A DNA stretch of 64,000 nt from an uncultured Chitinophagaceae bacterium (GCA_937873715.1 CALMYJ010000005.1:124001-188000); one strand, 5' to 3'; positions 9,953 to 18,466 are shown, counted from the stretch's first letter. Numbers and translations are program-made. Notes: a model not told the origin generated them from the sequence alone.

Positions 9953-10597
9953 ATGAAAAAGATAATAATAACTGTTGCTTTTGTTGCATTATGGCTAAGT
10001 CCTATAACTGCCCAAACATCCGGCGAATGGTTTAACCAAAAATCAACCCAAAAGAAATACCTGATGCAGCAGATAGCTGCCTTGCAAGTATATATATCCT
10101 ATGCTAAGAAAGGATATAACATTGTAAGTGGCGGACTAAACACCATCCGTGATATTAAAAAAGGTGATTTAAACATCCACAACACTTTCTTCAATTCCCT
10201 CAAAGCAATAAATCCAAAAATTGCCAGGTATCAAAAGGTGGCTGATATTATCAGTTATCAAATCCGCATTATCAAACAGGCAAAGCAAACAATGGCCTAT
10301 ATCCGGGAAACAAAACAGTTCTCAACTGAAGAGATTGAATACAACAGAAAAGTGTTTGACTTTCTGTTGCAGGATTGTTTAGAAGGCATTAATGAGTTGC
10401 TTGCAATCATCACATCTGGTGAACTGGAGATGAAAGACAATGAACGTTTGACCAGGATTGATAAGCTATACACTGACATGCAGGATAAATATACTTTCTG
10501 CACAGTAATGAGCGAAGACATGGCCCTGCTGGCGGCTCAACGGATGGGAGAATATTGGGAAATACAAAAATCAAAACTCATAAACGGAATGAAATGA
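9953..10597 (+). CDS. TraI-like transfer protein, paralogue 2
   Basis: This 214-residue protein has a signal peptide ending near ITAQ and is otherwise helical. The core RYQKVADIISYQIRIIK, a FSTEEIEY motif, an acidic MKDNERL motif and a C-terminal AAQRMGE segment match the same positions in TraI and in the next gene. It belongs to a conserved family of Bacteroidetes ICE proteins of unknown biochemical role. It is probably periplasmic and associated with the mating apparatus. Its stop overlaps the next start in ATGA. It is the first gene after the operon break, so it needs a promoter in 9734-9952. Confidence 0.75.
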   Translation: MKKIIITVAFVALWLSPITAQTSGEWFNQKSTQKKYLMQQIAALQVYISYAKKGYNIVSGGLNTIRDIKKGDLNIHNTFFNSLKAINPKIARYQKVADIISYQIRIIKQAKQTMAYIRETKQFSTEEIEYNRKVFDFLLQDCLEGINELLAIITSGELEMKDNERLTRIDKLYTDMQDKYTFCTVMSEDMALLAAQRMGEYWEIQKSKLINGMK

Positions 10598-11220
10598 AAA
10601 AAATAATTATTGCAGTTGTACTATGTACACGTTTTATAAATGCAAATGCACAAAGTGATGAAGCCCAACAACTCATTTTAAATGTAGAAAAGCTGGCACA
10701 GTTCAAAAAGATATTAAACAATATGTATGATGCCTACAAGATAATATTCAAAGGCTATACAGTCGTAAAAGATTTGTCTCAGGGAAATTTTTCATTGCAT
10801 AAAACATTCTTAGACGGGCTTGAGCAAGTTAGCCCCGGCGTAAGAAACTACAAACGAATCAAGGATATCATCAATTATCAGCTTCGTATTGCAAAAGAGT
10901 ACAAAGCTGCCTACGCTCACTTCAAAGAAGAAAAGAGTTTTACATTACAGGAACTGGAATATCTCGGTAAAGTATATTCCAACTTGTTTAATGAGAGCCT
11001 TAAAAACCTGGAAGAATTGACGATAATTATCACCGCAGGTAAACTCCGGATGAGTGATGATGAACGGCTGCAGGCTATAGACCGTGTTTATGCAACTGTC
11101 ATTGATCAGTATTCTTTTCTTAATGAGTTCAACAATAACACAGCCTTATTGGCTTTACAGCGAAAATCAGAGCAAACAGAAATTAAAATGTCAAGAATAA
11201 TTAATGGCATCAGGCAATAA
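10594..11220 (+). CDS. TraI-like transfer protein, paralogue 3
   Basis: About 208 residues from the ATG at 10594, which overlaps the upstream stop; an upstream in-frame extension would bury the signal peptide. The signal peptide ends near NANAQ. The mature protein shares with the previous gene and TraI the pattern YKRIKDIINYQLRIAKEYK, then FTLQELEY, then MSDDERL and LALQRKSE. It is the tandem duplicate of the 9953 gene. It overlaps the region just before traJ and is co-transcribed with it. Function beyond the conjugation apparatus is unknown. Confidence 0.75.
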   Translation: MKKIIIAVVLCTRFINANAQSDEAQQLILNVEKLAQFKKILNNMYDAYKIIFKGYTVVKDLSQGNFSLHKTFLDGLEQVSPGVRNYKRIKDIINYQLRIAKEYKAAYAHFKEEKSFTLQELEYLGKVYSNLFNESLKNLEELTIIITAGKLRMSDDERLQAIDRVYATVIDQYSFLNEFNNNTALLALQRKSEQTEIKMSRIINGIRQ

Positions 11221-11230
11221 ATTTTCTATT

Positions 11231-12421
11231 ATGAAATGGTGTGTACGGTTATTTTGTTTGGTATTAGCAGCAATATTTCTTCCTCACATTGCAGAGGCAC
11301 AAGGAATGGCTGGTAGAATTCACAGTCTGCATGAAGTGCTGGAAAAACTGTATGATGATATGATGCCGCTTTGCAGCAGGCTGATTGGTGTAGGCAGGGG
11401 CATAGCAGGATTTGCGGCAACATGGTACATTGCTTCAAGAGTATGGGGGCATATAGCAAGGGCTGAGCCTGTTGATTTTTATCCTTTGTTCAGGCCGTTT
11501 GTTTTAGGCTTCGCAGTTCTCATTTTTCCTTCTGTTATTGCCATGATAAACGGAGTTATGAAACCTACAGTTACAGCAACTGCTGCAATGGTTACAGATT
11601 CGGATAAGGCAGTGGCAAAACTATTAGAGATGAAAGAAGAAGCTATTAAAAAAACAGCCTACTGGCAAATGTATGTAGGGCCATCTGGCAGTGGCGACAG
11701 GGATAAATGGTATAAATACAATTATGGAGATAAAAGCGAAGGCTGGTTAAAAAGTATTGGCAACGATATCAAGTTTGCCTTCGCTAAATTCTCCTACAAC
11801 TTCCGCAACTCAATTAAACAATGGATGGCTGAAGTGCTGAAAGTATTGTTTGAAGCGGCAGCACTCTGTATTAATACTATCCGCACATTTTATTTAATTG
11901 TGCTGGCTATCCTTGGGCCATTGGTATTTGGCATTGCAGTGTTTGATGGCTTTCAGCATACATTGACTGTATGGATTGCCCGTTACCTGAATATATTCTT
12001 ATGGCTACCGGTTGCCAACATCTTCGGTGGGATCATGGGTAAAATCCAGGAGAACATGCTGAAGGAAGACCTGCAGCAAATAGCTACAAATGGTGATACT
12101 TTTTTCAGTACTACAGATACGGCATACCTCATTTTTATGATAATAGGTATCATCGGTTATTTTACTGTACCATCTGTTGCCAATTATATTATTCATGCCG
12201 GTGGTGGCAATACTTTGCTGTATAAAGTAACCAATATGATGAGTACCTCAACCCGTACAGTGGCAACAGGCGGCGCTTCAATGGCAAAAGATGCATTGGG
12301 AAGTGGTTACAACAAGATTGCCAACAGTATGGCAGATGCAGGTGCTTCACAAGGCTATTTTAAAGATGGTAATAATGGTGGAAGTAACTATATGAAAGAT
12401 AAGCTTAGCGGAAATAGCTAA
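11231..12421 (+). CDS. traJ: Conjugative transposon protein TraJ (VirB6-like)
   Basis: About 396 residues starting at the ATG at 11231, which gives a proper signal sequence (MKWCVRLFCL, cleavage near AEAQ). Several hydrophobic membrane spans follow: about 45-65, 85-105, a pair around 200-235, and one near 300. The C-terminus is Gly/Ser/Asn-rich and hydrophilic. Size, position and membrane pattern fit TraJ of Bacteroidetes conjugative transposons, the polytopic inner-membrane channel component. An alternative start at 11204 overlaps the preceding gene by 17 bases. Confidence 0.88.
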   Translation: MKWCVRLFCLVLAAIFLPHIAEAQGMAGRIHSLHEVLEKLYDDMMPLCSRLIGVGRGIAGFAATWYIASRVWGHIARAEPVDFYPLFRPFVLGFAVLIFPSVIAMINGVMKPTVTATAAMVTDSDKAVAKLLEMKEEAIKKTAYWQMYVGPSGSGDRDKWYKYNYGDKSEGWLKSIGNDIKFAFAKFSYNFRNSIKQWMAEVLKVLFEAAALCINTIRTFYLIVLAILGPLVFGIAVFDGFQHTLTVWIARYLNIFLWLPVANIFGGIMGKIQENMLKEDLQQIATNGDTFFSTTDTAYLIFMIIGIIGYFTVPSVANYIIHAGGGNTLLYKVTNMMSTSTRTVATGGASMAKDALGSGYNKIANSMADAGASQGYFKDGNNGGSNYMKDKLSGNS

Positions 12422-12428
12422 TCAAAAC

Positions 12429-12472
12429 CAACAAGAACGGGTAGTGCTACCGCACTTATTCCCTGTTTGTTG
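12429..12472 (+). other. Nested inverted repeat between traJ and traK
   Basis: An outer imperfect stem (12429-12441 with 12461-12472) encloses a small hairpin with stem 12440-12443/12448-12451 and loop GTGC. There is no T run, so it is not an intrinsic terminator. It could be an RNA processing or stability element in the 103-base gap between traJ and traK. Confidence 0.35.
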
Positions 12473-12524
12473 TTACTGGAAAGATATTTGATTTCATTGT
12501 TAATGTGAGTTTGAAAATGTGAGA

Positions 12525-13145
12525 ATGATGTTTCAGAAAACTAAAAATATTGATGCTGCCTTTCGCCATATAAGGCTCTTTTCTATCCTGTTTATTGCTG
12601 CCTGCGTAATCGTTTCTGTTTTTATAGCTTATAAAAGTTACCAGATAGCATCCCAATCTCAGCAAAAGATTTTCATTCTTGCCAATGGTAAGGCACTGGA
12701 AGCTTTTTCCGCAGACAGAAAAGATAACATACCTGTTGAAGCAAGAGACCATGTTAAAATGTTTCATCATTTTTTCTTTACGATGGACCCTGATGATAAA
12801 GTCATTCAAACTAACATCACTAAAGCATTATACCTGGCAGATAATTCTGCAAAACAGCAATATGACAACCTGAAAGAGAATGGGTATTTCTCTAATTTGA
12901 TTGCAGGCAACATCAGCCAGGAAATAGAAATGGACAGTATTATAATAAGCACTAACAATTATCCATACTATTTTAAATACAAAGGACAACAGAAAATTAT
13001 AAGGCCTACATCCATTATTACAAGAAGTTTAGTTACGGAAGGATACCTTCGGAATGTGTCAAGGTCAGACAATAATCCGCATGGCTTTTTGATTGAAAAA
13101 TGGCAGACGCTGGAGAATAAAGATATAAATACCCAAACAAGATGA
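12525..13145 (+). CDS. traK: Conjugative transposon protein TraK (VirB8-like)
   Basis: About 206 residues. The N-terminus FQKTKNIDAAFRHIRLF is the family signature. One membrane anchor follows (about residues 20-42) and then a periplasmic domain. TraK is a bitopic inner-membrane protein of the mating apparatus, comparable in place to VirB8. An ATG at 12528 and a GTG at 12519 are alternative starts. The stop is one base before the next start, so translation is coupled. Confidence 0.9.
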   Translation: MMFQKTKNIDAAFRHIRLFSILFIAACVIVSVFIAYKSYQIASQSQQKIFILANGKALEAFSADRKDNIPVEARDHVKMFHHFFFTMDPDDKVIQTNITKALYLADNSAKQQYDNLKENGYFSNLIAGNISQEIEMDSIIISTNNYPYYFKYKGQQKIIRPTSIITRSLVTEGYLRNVSRSDNNPHGFLIEKWQTLENKDINTQTR

Positions 13146-13146
13146 T

Positions 13147-13635
13147 ATGTGGCTGTTTAAGAAACAGAAAAGGAAAAGTACTGCTGGTGGCGTATCTGAT
13201 AAAGTTGCTGGAAAGATTGCAGGTTTCGGTATCGCTATGCAGAACTGGTTCGCAACAAAAATGAACAAACTATTTAGGAAGATGAACAAGAGAAGGCTTA
13301 AAATATGGCTCGTCGTTTTTTGTATTACTTGTGGCGGTTATAGTGTTTATCTTTTGACAAATGCAATTGTTAGCCCATCATCAACGCAGCCCTCAATTAA
13401 AATTGACCCGGTAAATATTCCAAAGCATTATAACAATACAGGTGATGAAATGCTTTCAACTGATAATGCAGTAGATGAAGAAACATTTCTGAAAATCCAG
13501 GTATTTAAAAGCTACATGGACAGCCTGAAGCAAGCGAAGAGTGCTCAATACGATAGCATACTTGCCGCAAGGCCATACCTGATGGATTCTGTACTAATGC
13601 TGGAGCAAATCTATTATTCACAAAAACAAAAATGA
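13147..13635 (+). CDS. TraL-position bitopic membrane protein
   Basis: 162 residues with a basic N-terminal cytoplasmic region (about 1-50), one membrane helix (about 53-72) and a periplasmic tail rich in Asp/Ser/Tyr. It lies between traK and traM, the place of TraL in Bacteroidetes conjugative transposons. It is longer than the usual TraL, so I name it by position only. The last four bases overlap the traM start (ATGA). Confidence 0.68.
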   Translation: MWLFKKQKRKSTAGGVSDKVAGKIAGFGIAMQNWFATKMNKLFRKMNKRRLKIWLVVFCITCGGYSVYLLTNAIVSPSSTQPSIKIDPVNIPKHYNNTGDEMLSTDNAVDEETFLKIQVFKSYMDSLKQAKSAQYDSILAARPYLMDSVLMLEQIYYSQKQK

Positions 13636-14915
13636 GGTGTATGAAAAAAGTAGAGCAATCGCAAGCCTTTCTGCGTAAACGAAAAATGATGCTGGTGTTG
13701 CCGGTTATTGTATTGCCATTTATTACAATGGCGTTTTGGGCACTGGGAGGCGGCAGCGGCAATGAAGCAAAAGCAACTATTCAAACAGCAGGTTTAAATC
13801 TTAATCTGCCAGATGCAAAGCTGAAAGATAGTGACGGAGACAAACTTAGTTTTTACGAAGCGGCAGAGAAGGATTCCCTGAAACTGCTTGAGCAAATGCG
13901 TAATGACCCATTCTATCTTTCTTCACCTGATACTATTTCAAGCCCCATAAATGAGGTTGAACAAATGACGATGGCATCTGCCAATAAATACAATCAGAAA
14001 TTAATAACCACACCATACGGCAGCGCTTCAGCTAGCCCTGAAGAAAAGTTATTGGAGAAAATAGCACTGCTGCAAAATCAGTTGAATAAACCAGAAATAT
14101 CAGTCACTGATGAAACAGATGCACAATCATTTTCTATTAGCGACGATGAGTTTACCGGCCAGGTAAGTAAACTGGAAGAAATGATGAAGGGAATGAGTAC
14201 CGGAAATGCCGAAGATCCTGAAATAAAACAATTAGGAAATACTTTGGATAAGATACTGGATATACAATATCCGCAAAGGGTAAAAGACAGATTGAAAGAA
14301 AAATCGCTGCAACAGAACGAGACAGTGTTTCCAGTTCGTAAATTCTCTTCCGTCACAAGCATAAGCTTGCTTGACACAGGTAAAAGAAAATCTAACAATA
14401 ACATAGCCTTTTACGGAATAAATGATGAGAAGGAAATTGAAACGGATGACAATGCTATTGAAGCTGTTGTTCCTGAAAATACAATCCTGGTAAACGGTGC
14501 TGTATTAAAACTAAGATTGGTATCTGACATTTATATAAACGGCGTATTGATTCCCAGGAATAATATTGTTTCCGGTTTAGTGGCGTTGGATAATGAACGT
14601 TTACATGTAGAGATAAGCAGCATCCGGTTTAATAATTCCTTGTTCCCTGTAAAATTAGAAGTCTTTGACCTCGATGGCCTTGCCGGTATTTATATCCCCG
14701 GCGCCATTTCAAGAGATGTGGCAAAGCAATCTGCTGATAACAGCTTACAGTTGATGGAACTCACCACACTTGATCCATCCATAAAGGCGCAGGCTGCCGC
14801 AGCTGGCGTAAATACAGTAAAGAGCCTACTCAGCAGAAAAGTAAAACAGGTGAAAGTAATGGTGAAAGCCGGATATAAAGTACTGCTCCGTGATAAAAAT
14901 ATTCAACAACAATAA
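13632..14915 (+). CDS. traM: Conjugative transposon protein TraM (VirB10-like)
   Basis: 427 residues. A short cytoplasmic N-terminus (QSQAFLRKRKMMLVLPVIV) leads into one membrane helix, then a long, low-complexity periplasmic linker with Gln/Glu-rich coils, then a C-terminal beta domain (about 280-400) containing NTILVNGAVLKLRL and GVLIPRNN. This layout and the motif order match TraM, the Bacteroidetes counterpart of the VirB10 core-complex protein linking both membranes. The start at 13632 overlaps the upstream stop; an ATG at 13641 is also possible. Confidence 0.9.
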   Translation: MRCMKKVEQSQAFLRKRKMMLVLPVIVLPFITMAFWALGGGSGNEAKATIQTAGLNLNLPDAKLKDSDGDKLSFYEAAEKDSLKLLEQMRNDPFYLSSPDTISSPINEVEQMTMASANKYNQKLITTPYGSASASPEEKLLEKIALLQNQLNKPEISVTDETDAQSFSISDDEFTGQVSKLEEMMKGMSTGNAEDPEIKQLGNTLDKILDIQYPQRVKDRLKEKSLQQNETVFPVRKFSSVTSISLLDTGKRKSNNNIAFYGINDEKEIETDDNAIEAVVPENTILVNGAVLKLRLVSDIYINGVLIPRNNIVSGLVALDNERLHVEISSIRFNNSLFPVKLEVFDLDGLAGIYIPGAISRDVAKQSADNSLQLMELTTLDPSIKAQAAAAGVNTVKSLLSRKVKQVKVMVKAGYKVLLRDKNIQQQ

Positions 14916-14925
14916 AACTAAAAAC

Positions 14926-15690
14926 ATGAAAAGTATATTCATATTAATATGCTGCTTTTCGCTGGTACTAGCAACAAAAGGGCAAACTACCTTGTGTATA
15001 TCAACTGATAAAACAACCAGCCTTATTTTTCCCTTTGCAATAAAGCATGTGGACAGGGGAAGTCAATCCATTTTAGCACAGCAGGTAAAAGATGTGCCGA
15101 CTATATTACTGGTAAAAGCCGCAAGCAATGGCTTCAATGAAACAAACCTTAGTGTAGTGACTGATGATGGAAGTTTATATTCTTTTATAGTCTGTTATGA
15201 TTTAAAACCTGCATCCTGGGTGCATTACCTTCCTGTAAATAATAAAGCAACAACTGCTATGTATGCCAACGGAATCCTGGACAATGCTCCAACTGCTAAA
15301 CGCATTAAGGATAAGAAGTGGCAATCAGTTGCAGAGATTACTGGTATCTATATTAAAAACGATGTACTGTTCTATCAGCTTTCTATTGAAAATAATTCCT
15401 CAGTTGACTACACAATTGACCTTATCCGTTTTTATATCCGGGATAAGAAAAAAGGAAAACGCACCGCAGTGCAGGAGATCGAATTAAAACCAATTTACAC
15501 AGTTGGTAATCTGAATAAAGTAAAAGCTGAAAGCACCTCAAAACTGGTGTTTGCTTTAGACAAGTTTACAATACCAGATGCCAAAAAACTGATTTTGCAG
15601 ATTAACGAAAAGAACGGTGGACGACACTTTTCCATGTTAATTAAAAATAAGGAATTGATGAAGGCAGTCACTTTACCAGACTATAAATAA
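14926..15690 (+). CDS. traN: Conjugative transposon protein TraN (DUF4138, VirB9-like)
   Basis: 254 residues from the ATG at 14926, which gives a signal peptide ending near TKGQ. Family features include DKTTSLIFPFAIKHVDRGS near the N-terminus, a central KKWQSVAEITGIYIKNDVL segment and FYIRDKKKGKRTAVQE in the C-terminal half. TraN is the periplasmic/outer-membrane core component in the place of VirB9. It is separated from traM by 10 bases and from the next gene by 2, so the conserved protein at 15693 belongs to the same transcript. Confidence 0.92.
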   Translation: MKSIFILICCFSLVLATKGQTTLCISTDKTTSLIFPFAIKHVDRGSQSILAQQVKDVPTILLVKAASNGFNETNLSVVTDDGSLYSFIVCYDLKPASWVHYLPVNNKATTAMYANGILDNAPTAKRIKDKKWQSVAEITGIYIKNDVLFYQLSIENNSSVDYTIDLIRFYIRDKKKGKRTAVQEIELKPIYTVGNLNKVKAESTSKLVFALDKFTIPDAKKLILQINEKNGGRHFSMLIKNKELMKAVTLPDYK

Positions 15691-15692
15691 AC

Positions 15693-16913
15693 ATGGAGCA
15701 TCCTATAGCAGATGAGGTATTGGCCATTGCAGCGTTTGAAATTTCAAAAGGCAATCAATGGATGGCATACAACCAGTCATTGTATTTTATTGATAAAAGC
15801 GATGTTTATTTTTTCAGTAACCAGGAGGAAGCAGTTCAATTTTCAAACGATAACATAAGTGACTATGACAGTTATAAGGTGCTGCAGGTTCGCTCAATTA
15901 AAGACATACTGGAAAAGATACCTTATGGCCACCTCCTTGAAAGGAACTTGGGTATTGACCCTGACAGGAACGGCTTATACAATAAGGATGGCAATGCCTT
16001 TACCGATGCATTGATTGACCATTTTGAAACTAAACAACTTTCATTATTCAATAAACAACTAAATACAAATTTTATGAATCAGGAAAATTTAAAGTATTTG
16101 ATGGATAACATTAAATACATGGGTTTTGGTGACAAACTCAACACAGAACTTGAACAAAAGATGCAGGAAGGGAAAACAGATTTTCAGCTAACTGCAAGTG
16201 TGGAATTCAATAAGAAATCGTTTGTAGCCGCATTGAATTTCAGAAAATCAGATTCTACCGACATGTATTTCTTCAACAACTACCATGCTTCACTTGAAAA
16301 AAGCAATGGTGAAAAAGTGGACCACACTTTCTACCTGAATAAAGGCAAAGGTGTAACTGCAAAAGAGGCTTTTAACCTGCTGGATGGCCGGGCAGTTCAC
16401 AAAGATCTTATAACAAAAGACGGTAATGAATACAAAGCCTGGCTGCAGCTCGACTTTGAAAACAAAACCGATAAAGGTTTTGAAGTAAAGCAGTTTCATG
16501 AAAACTATGGGTATGATTTAAAAGCAGCTGTTGAAAAATTTGCTGTAGCAGAACTGAAAGAGCCGGATAAGGAAAAGGCGTTGATGGCGTCACTTCAAAA
16601 AGGAAATGTACAATCGGTAACTATTGAAAAAGATGGAGAAAGCCATAAGATATTTATGGAAGCAAACCCACAGTACAAAAATGTAACCCTGTATGATTCT
16701 AACATGAAAATGGTAGCTAAGGAATCAATTGGCCAATACCAATCCGGAGTGGAGAAAGGAGCAAAAGCCGTGAAAGAAGAGATGGCAGATGATAAAAAAA
16801 AAGATTTGAAACAGGGGCAAAAGCCGGATGACAAAAAGCAGGAGAAGAAAATTGATAAATCTCTGTTGCCAAAGAAACGTGAGGGCAAATCAAAAGGTTT
16901 AGGAGTTTCATAA
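15693..16913 (+). CDS. Conserved ICE protein of unknown function with basic C-terminal tail
   Basis: 406 residues. From about residue 128 it matches a family common on Bacteroidetes conjugative elements (MNQENLKYLMDNIKYMGFG, then DMYFFNNY, then TFYLNKGKGVTAKEAFNLL and GRAVHKDL). An N-terminal domain of about 120 residues precedes it. The C-terminal 60 residues are Lys/Asp-rich and disordered and end with LLPKK then KSKGLGVS, a tail shared with the big helicase. There is no signal peptide or membrane span, so it is cytoplasmic. A role in the donor, or as a protein moved with the DNA, is possible (inference). Confidence 0.78.
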   Translation: MEHPIADEVLAIAAFEISKGNQWMAYNQSLYFIDKSDVYFFSNQEEAVQFSNDNISDYDSYKVLQVRSIKDILEKIPYGHLLERNLGIDPDRNGLYNKDGNAFTDALIDHFETKQLSLFNKQLNTNFMNQENLKYLMDNIKYMGFGDKLNTELEQKMQEGKTDFQLTASVEFNKKSFVAALNFRKSDSTDMYFFNNYHASLEKSNGEKVDHTFYLNKGKGVTAKEAFNLLDGRAVHKDLITKDGNEYKAWLQLDFENKTDKGFEVKQFHENYGYDLKAAVEKFAVAELKEPDKEKALMASLQKGNVQSVTIEKDGESHKIFMEANPQYKNVTLYDSNMKMVAKESIGQYQSGVEKGAKAVKEEMADDKKKDLKQGQKPDDKKQEKKIDKSLLPKKREGKSKGLGVS

Positions 16914-16954
16914 GATACTCATAAAACCTTTCAGGAAAATCAAAAATTAGCAAT

Positions 16955-17707
16955 ATGAATATTGAGAATATTAAGGTGCTGACCGCACAATTAAAAGCTA
17001 TTGGGTTTGATAATATGGGGTATGCTATACTAAAGCATATTTGCCTGGCTCCGGTTAATTTCAGCATCACTGAAACATTCGCAAATGTTCCGGAAAGGGT
17101 CTTATTCACTTTCTATTTTGAGAAAGACAAGAAAGCAGAAAGCTACAGGCTCGATTGTTATGATGCTGTCTTGCAAAAGGAGGCTTCATTTGACAATTTG
17201 AATATTGAAGGAATGAATGTGAAAGATATTAATGAAAGCATGACGCAAATTGATTGGAAGGAAGCCTTTGATTTTTCAAAACGAAAAACTTTCAATCCCG
17301 ATGATAAAGCAGGATACGAAAATGAACTAAAAATTTCACAGACTATAGCCTGTTTGAATAGAGTTGCAAATGTTGAAGAAGGTAAATCAATTGCAATTGC
17401 TTTGAAGCAAAAACACTGGTCCGGGATTCCATACCTGGACATTATGGGTACAATGGCTAATGGCAGGAATAAATCAGAAATCAGCCAGCGGTTTTACTTT
17501 TCAGAAGGGCAGCCGGCAATATCTGCTGATGAAGCATATCGCTTTTTATTAAACCGATGGATGGAAAAACAATTGCAAGCAAAGAGGAAGCAACAGGATA
17601 ACAATGAGGAAGCAGTAACTGAAATTTCTGATACTTCGTCAGGGAGTGGATTATTAAAAAAGCGGCGCACTGGAATTAATAAAAGAAATAAATCAACCCT
17701 GGTTTAA
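16955..17707 (+). CDS. Conserved ICE protein, distant paralogue of the 15693 product
   Basis: 250 residues. Its organisation mirrors the conserved part of the preceding protein: IENIKVLTAQLKAIGFDNMG matches the NLKYLMDNIKYMGFGDKL region, RVLFTFYFEKDKKAESYRLD matches the region around the DMYFFNNY strand, and SEGQPAISADEAYRFLLNR matches the NKGKGVTAKEAFNLLDGR region. The C-terminus is Gln/Lys-rich and ends in a basic tail (LLKKRRTG then NKRNKS). No domain of known activity is visible. It follows the 15693 gene by 41 bases and lies 2 bases before the next gene, so it belongs to the same operon. Confidence 0.72.
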   Translation: MNIENIKVLTAQLKAIGFDNMGYAILKHICLAPVNFSITETFANVPERVLFTFYFEKDKKAESYRLDCYDAVLQKEASFDNLNIEGMNVKDINESMTQIDWKEAFDFSKRKTFNPDDKAGYENELKISQTIACLNRVANVEEGKSIAIALKQKHWSGIPYLDIMGTMANGRNKSEISQRFYFSEGQPAISADEAYRFLLNRWMEKQLQAKRKQQDNNEEAVTEISDTSSGSGLLKKRRTGINKRNKSTLV

Positions 17708-17709
17708 CT

Positions 17710-18006
17710 ATGGAAATGTTTCCACCACTCACTGCTTTTTACAATGCCATTTCGCAGGATGCAAGAATTGGAGCAGTGCATATTAGTGTTTACATGGCGT
17801 TACTGCAGCTCTGGAATTTAAATGGTGGGAAGAACCCTTTTTTTGTTGATCGGGATAATGTGATGAAGATCGCTAAAATTAATTCCCGGCATACATATAA
17901 CCGGTGTATGACTAACCTTCATGAATTTGGTTATATTGTTTATAAGCCAGCTCTGAATGGCGCTATTAGCAGCAAAGTAAATTTGAATTATTGTGAAATG
18001 GAATAG
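17710..18006 (+). CDS. Small winged-helix-like ICE regulator
   Basis: 98 residues. The pattern of an N-terminal helix, IGAVHISVYMALLQLW, then a helix-turn-helix-like stretch (NVMKIAKINSRHTYNRCM, LHEFGYI) resembles small winged-helix proteins often found near the end of Bacteroidetes ICEs. It probably regulates transfer or excision genes, or takes part in replication control (inference). It is 2 bases after the previous gene and 6 bases before the excisionase-like gene. Confidence 0.6.
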   Translation: MEMFPPLTAFYNAISQDARIGAVHISVYMALLQLWNLNGGKNPFFVDRDNVMKIAKINSRHTYNRCMTNLHEFGYIVYKPALNGAISSKVNLNYCEME

Positions 18007-18012
18007 TGAGTT

Positions 18013-18321
18013 ATGGGACAGAATTCATCAGTACCTATTTTGATACCCCTGGAACCGGATGAGTTCTGGCAACAGATTCGTTTAATCATTCGGGAGGAAG
18101 TTGCAAGAAATCAGGAAATTAAACCAGCAAGCGAAGGCATTATGGAAACACCTGGTCTAACAGAAAAGCCCTTATTTAAAATGGAAGAAATTTGCAATCT
18201 GTTCAAAGTAACAAAACCTACGATCTATGATTGGATAAAACATGGGAAATTAAGAAGGGTTAAAATCAGGTCAAGGGTTTATTTCCTGGGGAGCGAAATA
18301 AGGCAACTAATGCAGGTGTAG
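18013..18321 (+). CDS. Excisionase-like helix-turn-helix protein
   Basis: 102 residues. The C-terminal half (LFKMEEICNLFKVTKPTIYDWIKHGKLRRVKI) is a MerR/excisionase-type HTH (HTH_17), ending with a short wing. The N-terminal half is helical and variable. Excisionases bend DNA at attachment sites and steer the integrase towards excision. The gene is the last one of the element, about 230 bases from the tRNA-Asp junction and beside tandem 10-bp repeats that could be its binding sites. It could instead be a plain transcription factor of the same family. Confidence 0.78.
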   Translation: MGQNSSVPILIPLEPDEFWQQIRLIIREEVARNQEIKPASEGIMETPGLTEKPLFKMEEICNLFKVTKPTIYDWIKHGKLRRVKIRSRVYFLGSEIRQLMQV

Positions 18322-18332
18322 GGATTTCAGAT

Positions 18333-18359
18333 AGGCAGCAGAAAATAGCTGCCTTTTTT
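18333..18359 (+). terminator. Intrinsic terminator closing the transfer operon
   Basis: Inverted repeat AGGCAGC (18333-18339) and GCTGCCT (18348-18354) with an 8-base loop, followed by a run of T to 18359. It lies 12 bases after the excisionase-like gene. Confidence 0.8.
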
Positions 18360-18436
18360 GTGGATATTTTAAACTGATAAATCTTAGCTAAACAGATTAG
18401 CAATTGTACCTTTATAGAGATAAATTATCAAGCTGT

Positions 18437-18466
18437 ATAAAGTAAGGTAAAGTCAAGTAAAGTTCT
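18437..18466. repeat. Three tandem 10-bp repeats with core TAAAGT
   Basis: ATAAAGTAAG, GTAAAGTCAA and GTAAAGTTCT follow one another without gaps. A 10-bp period puts each copy on the same face of the helix, as for arm-type integrase or Xis binding sites. They lie between the excisionase-like gene and the tRNA junction. Confidence 0.55.
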
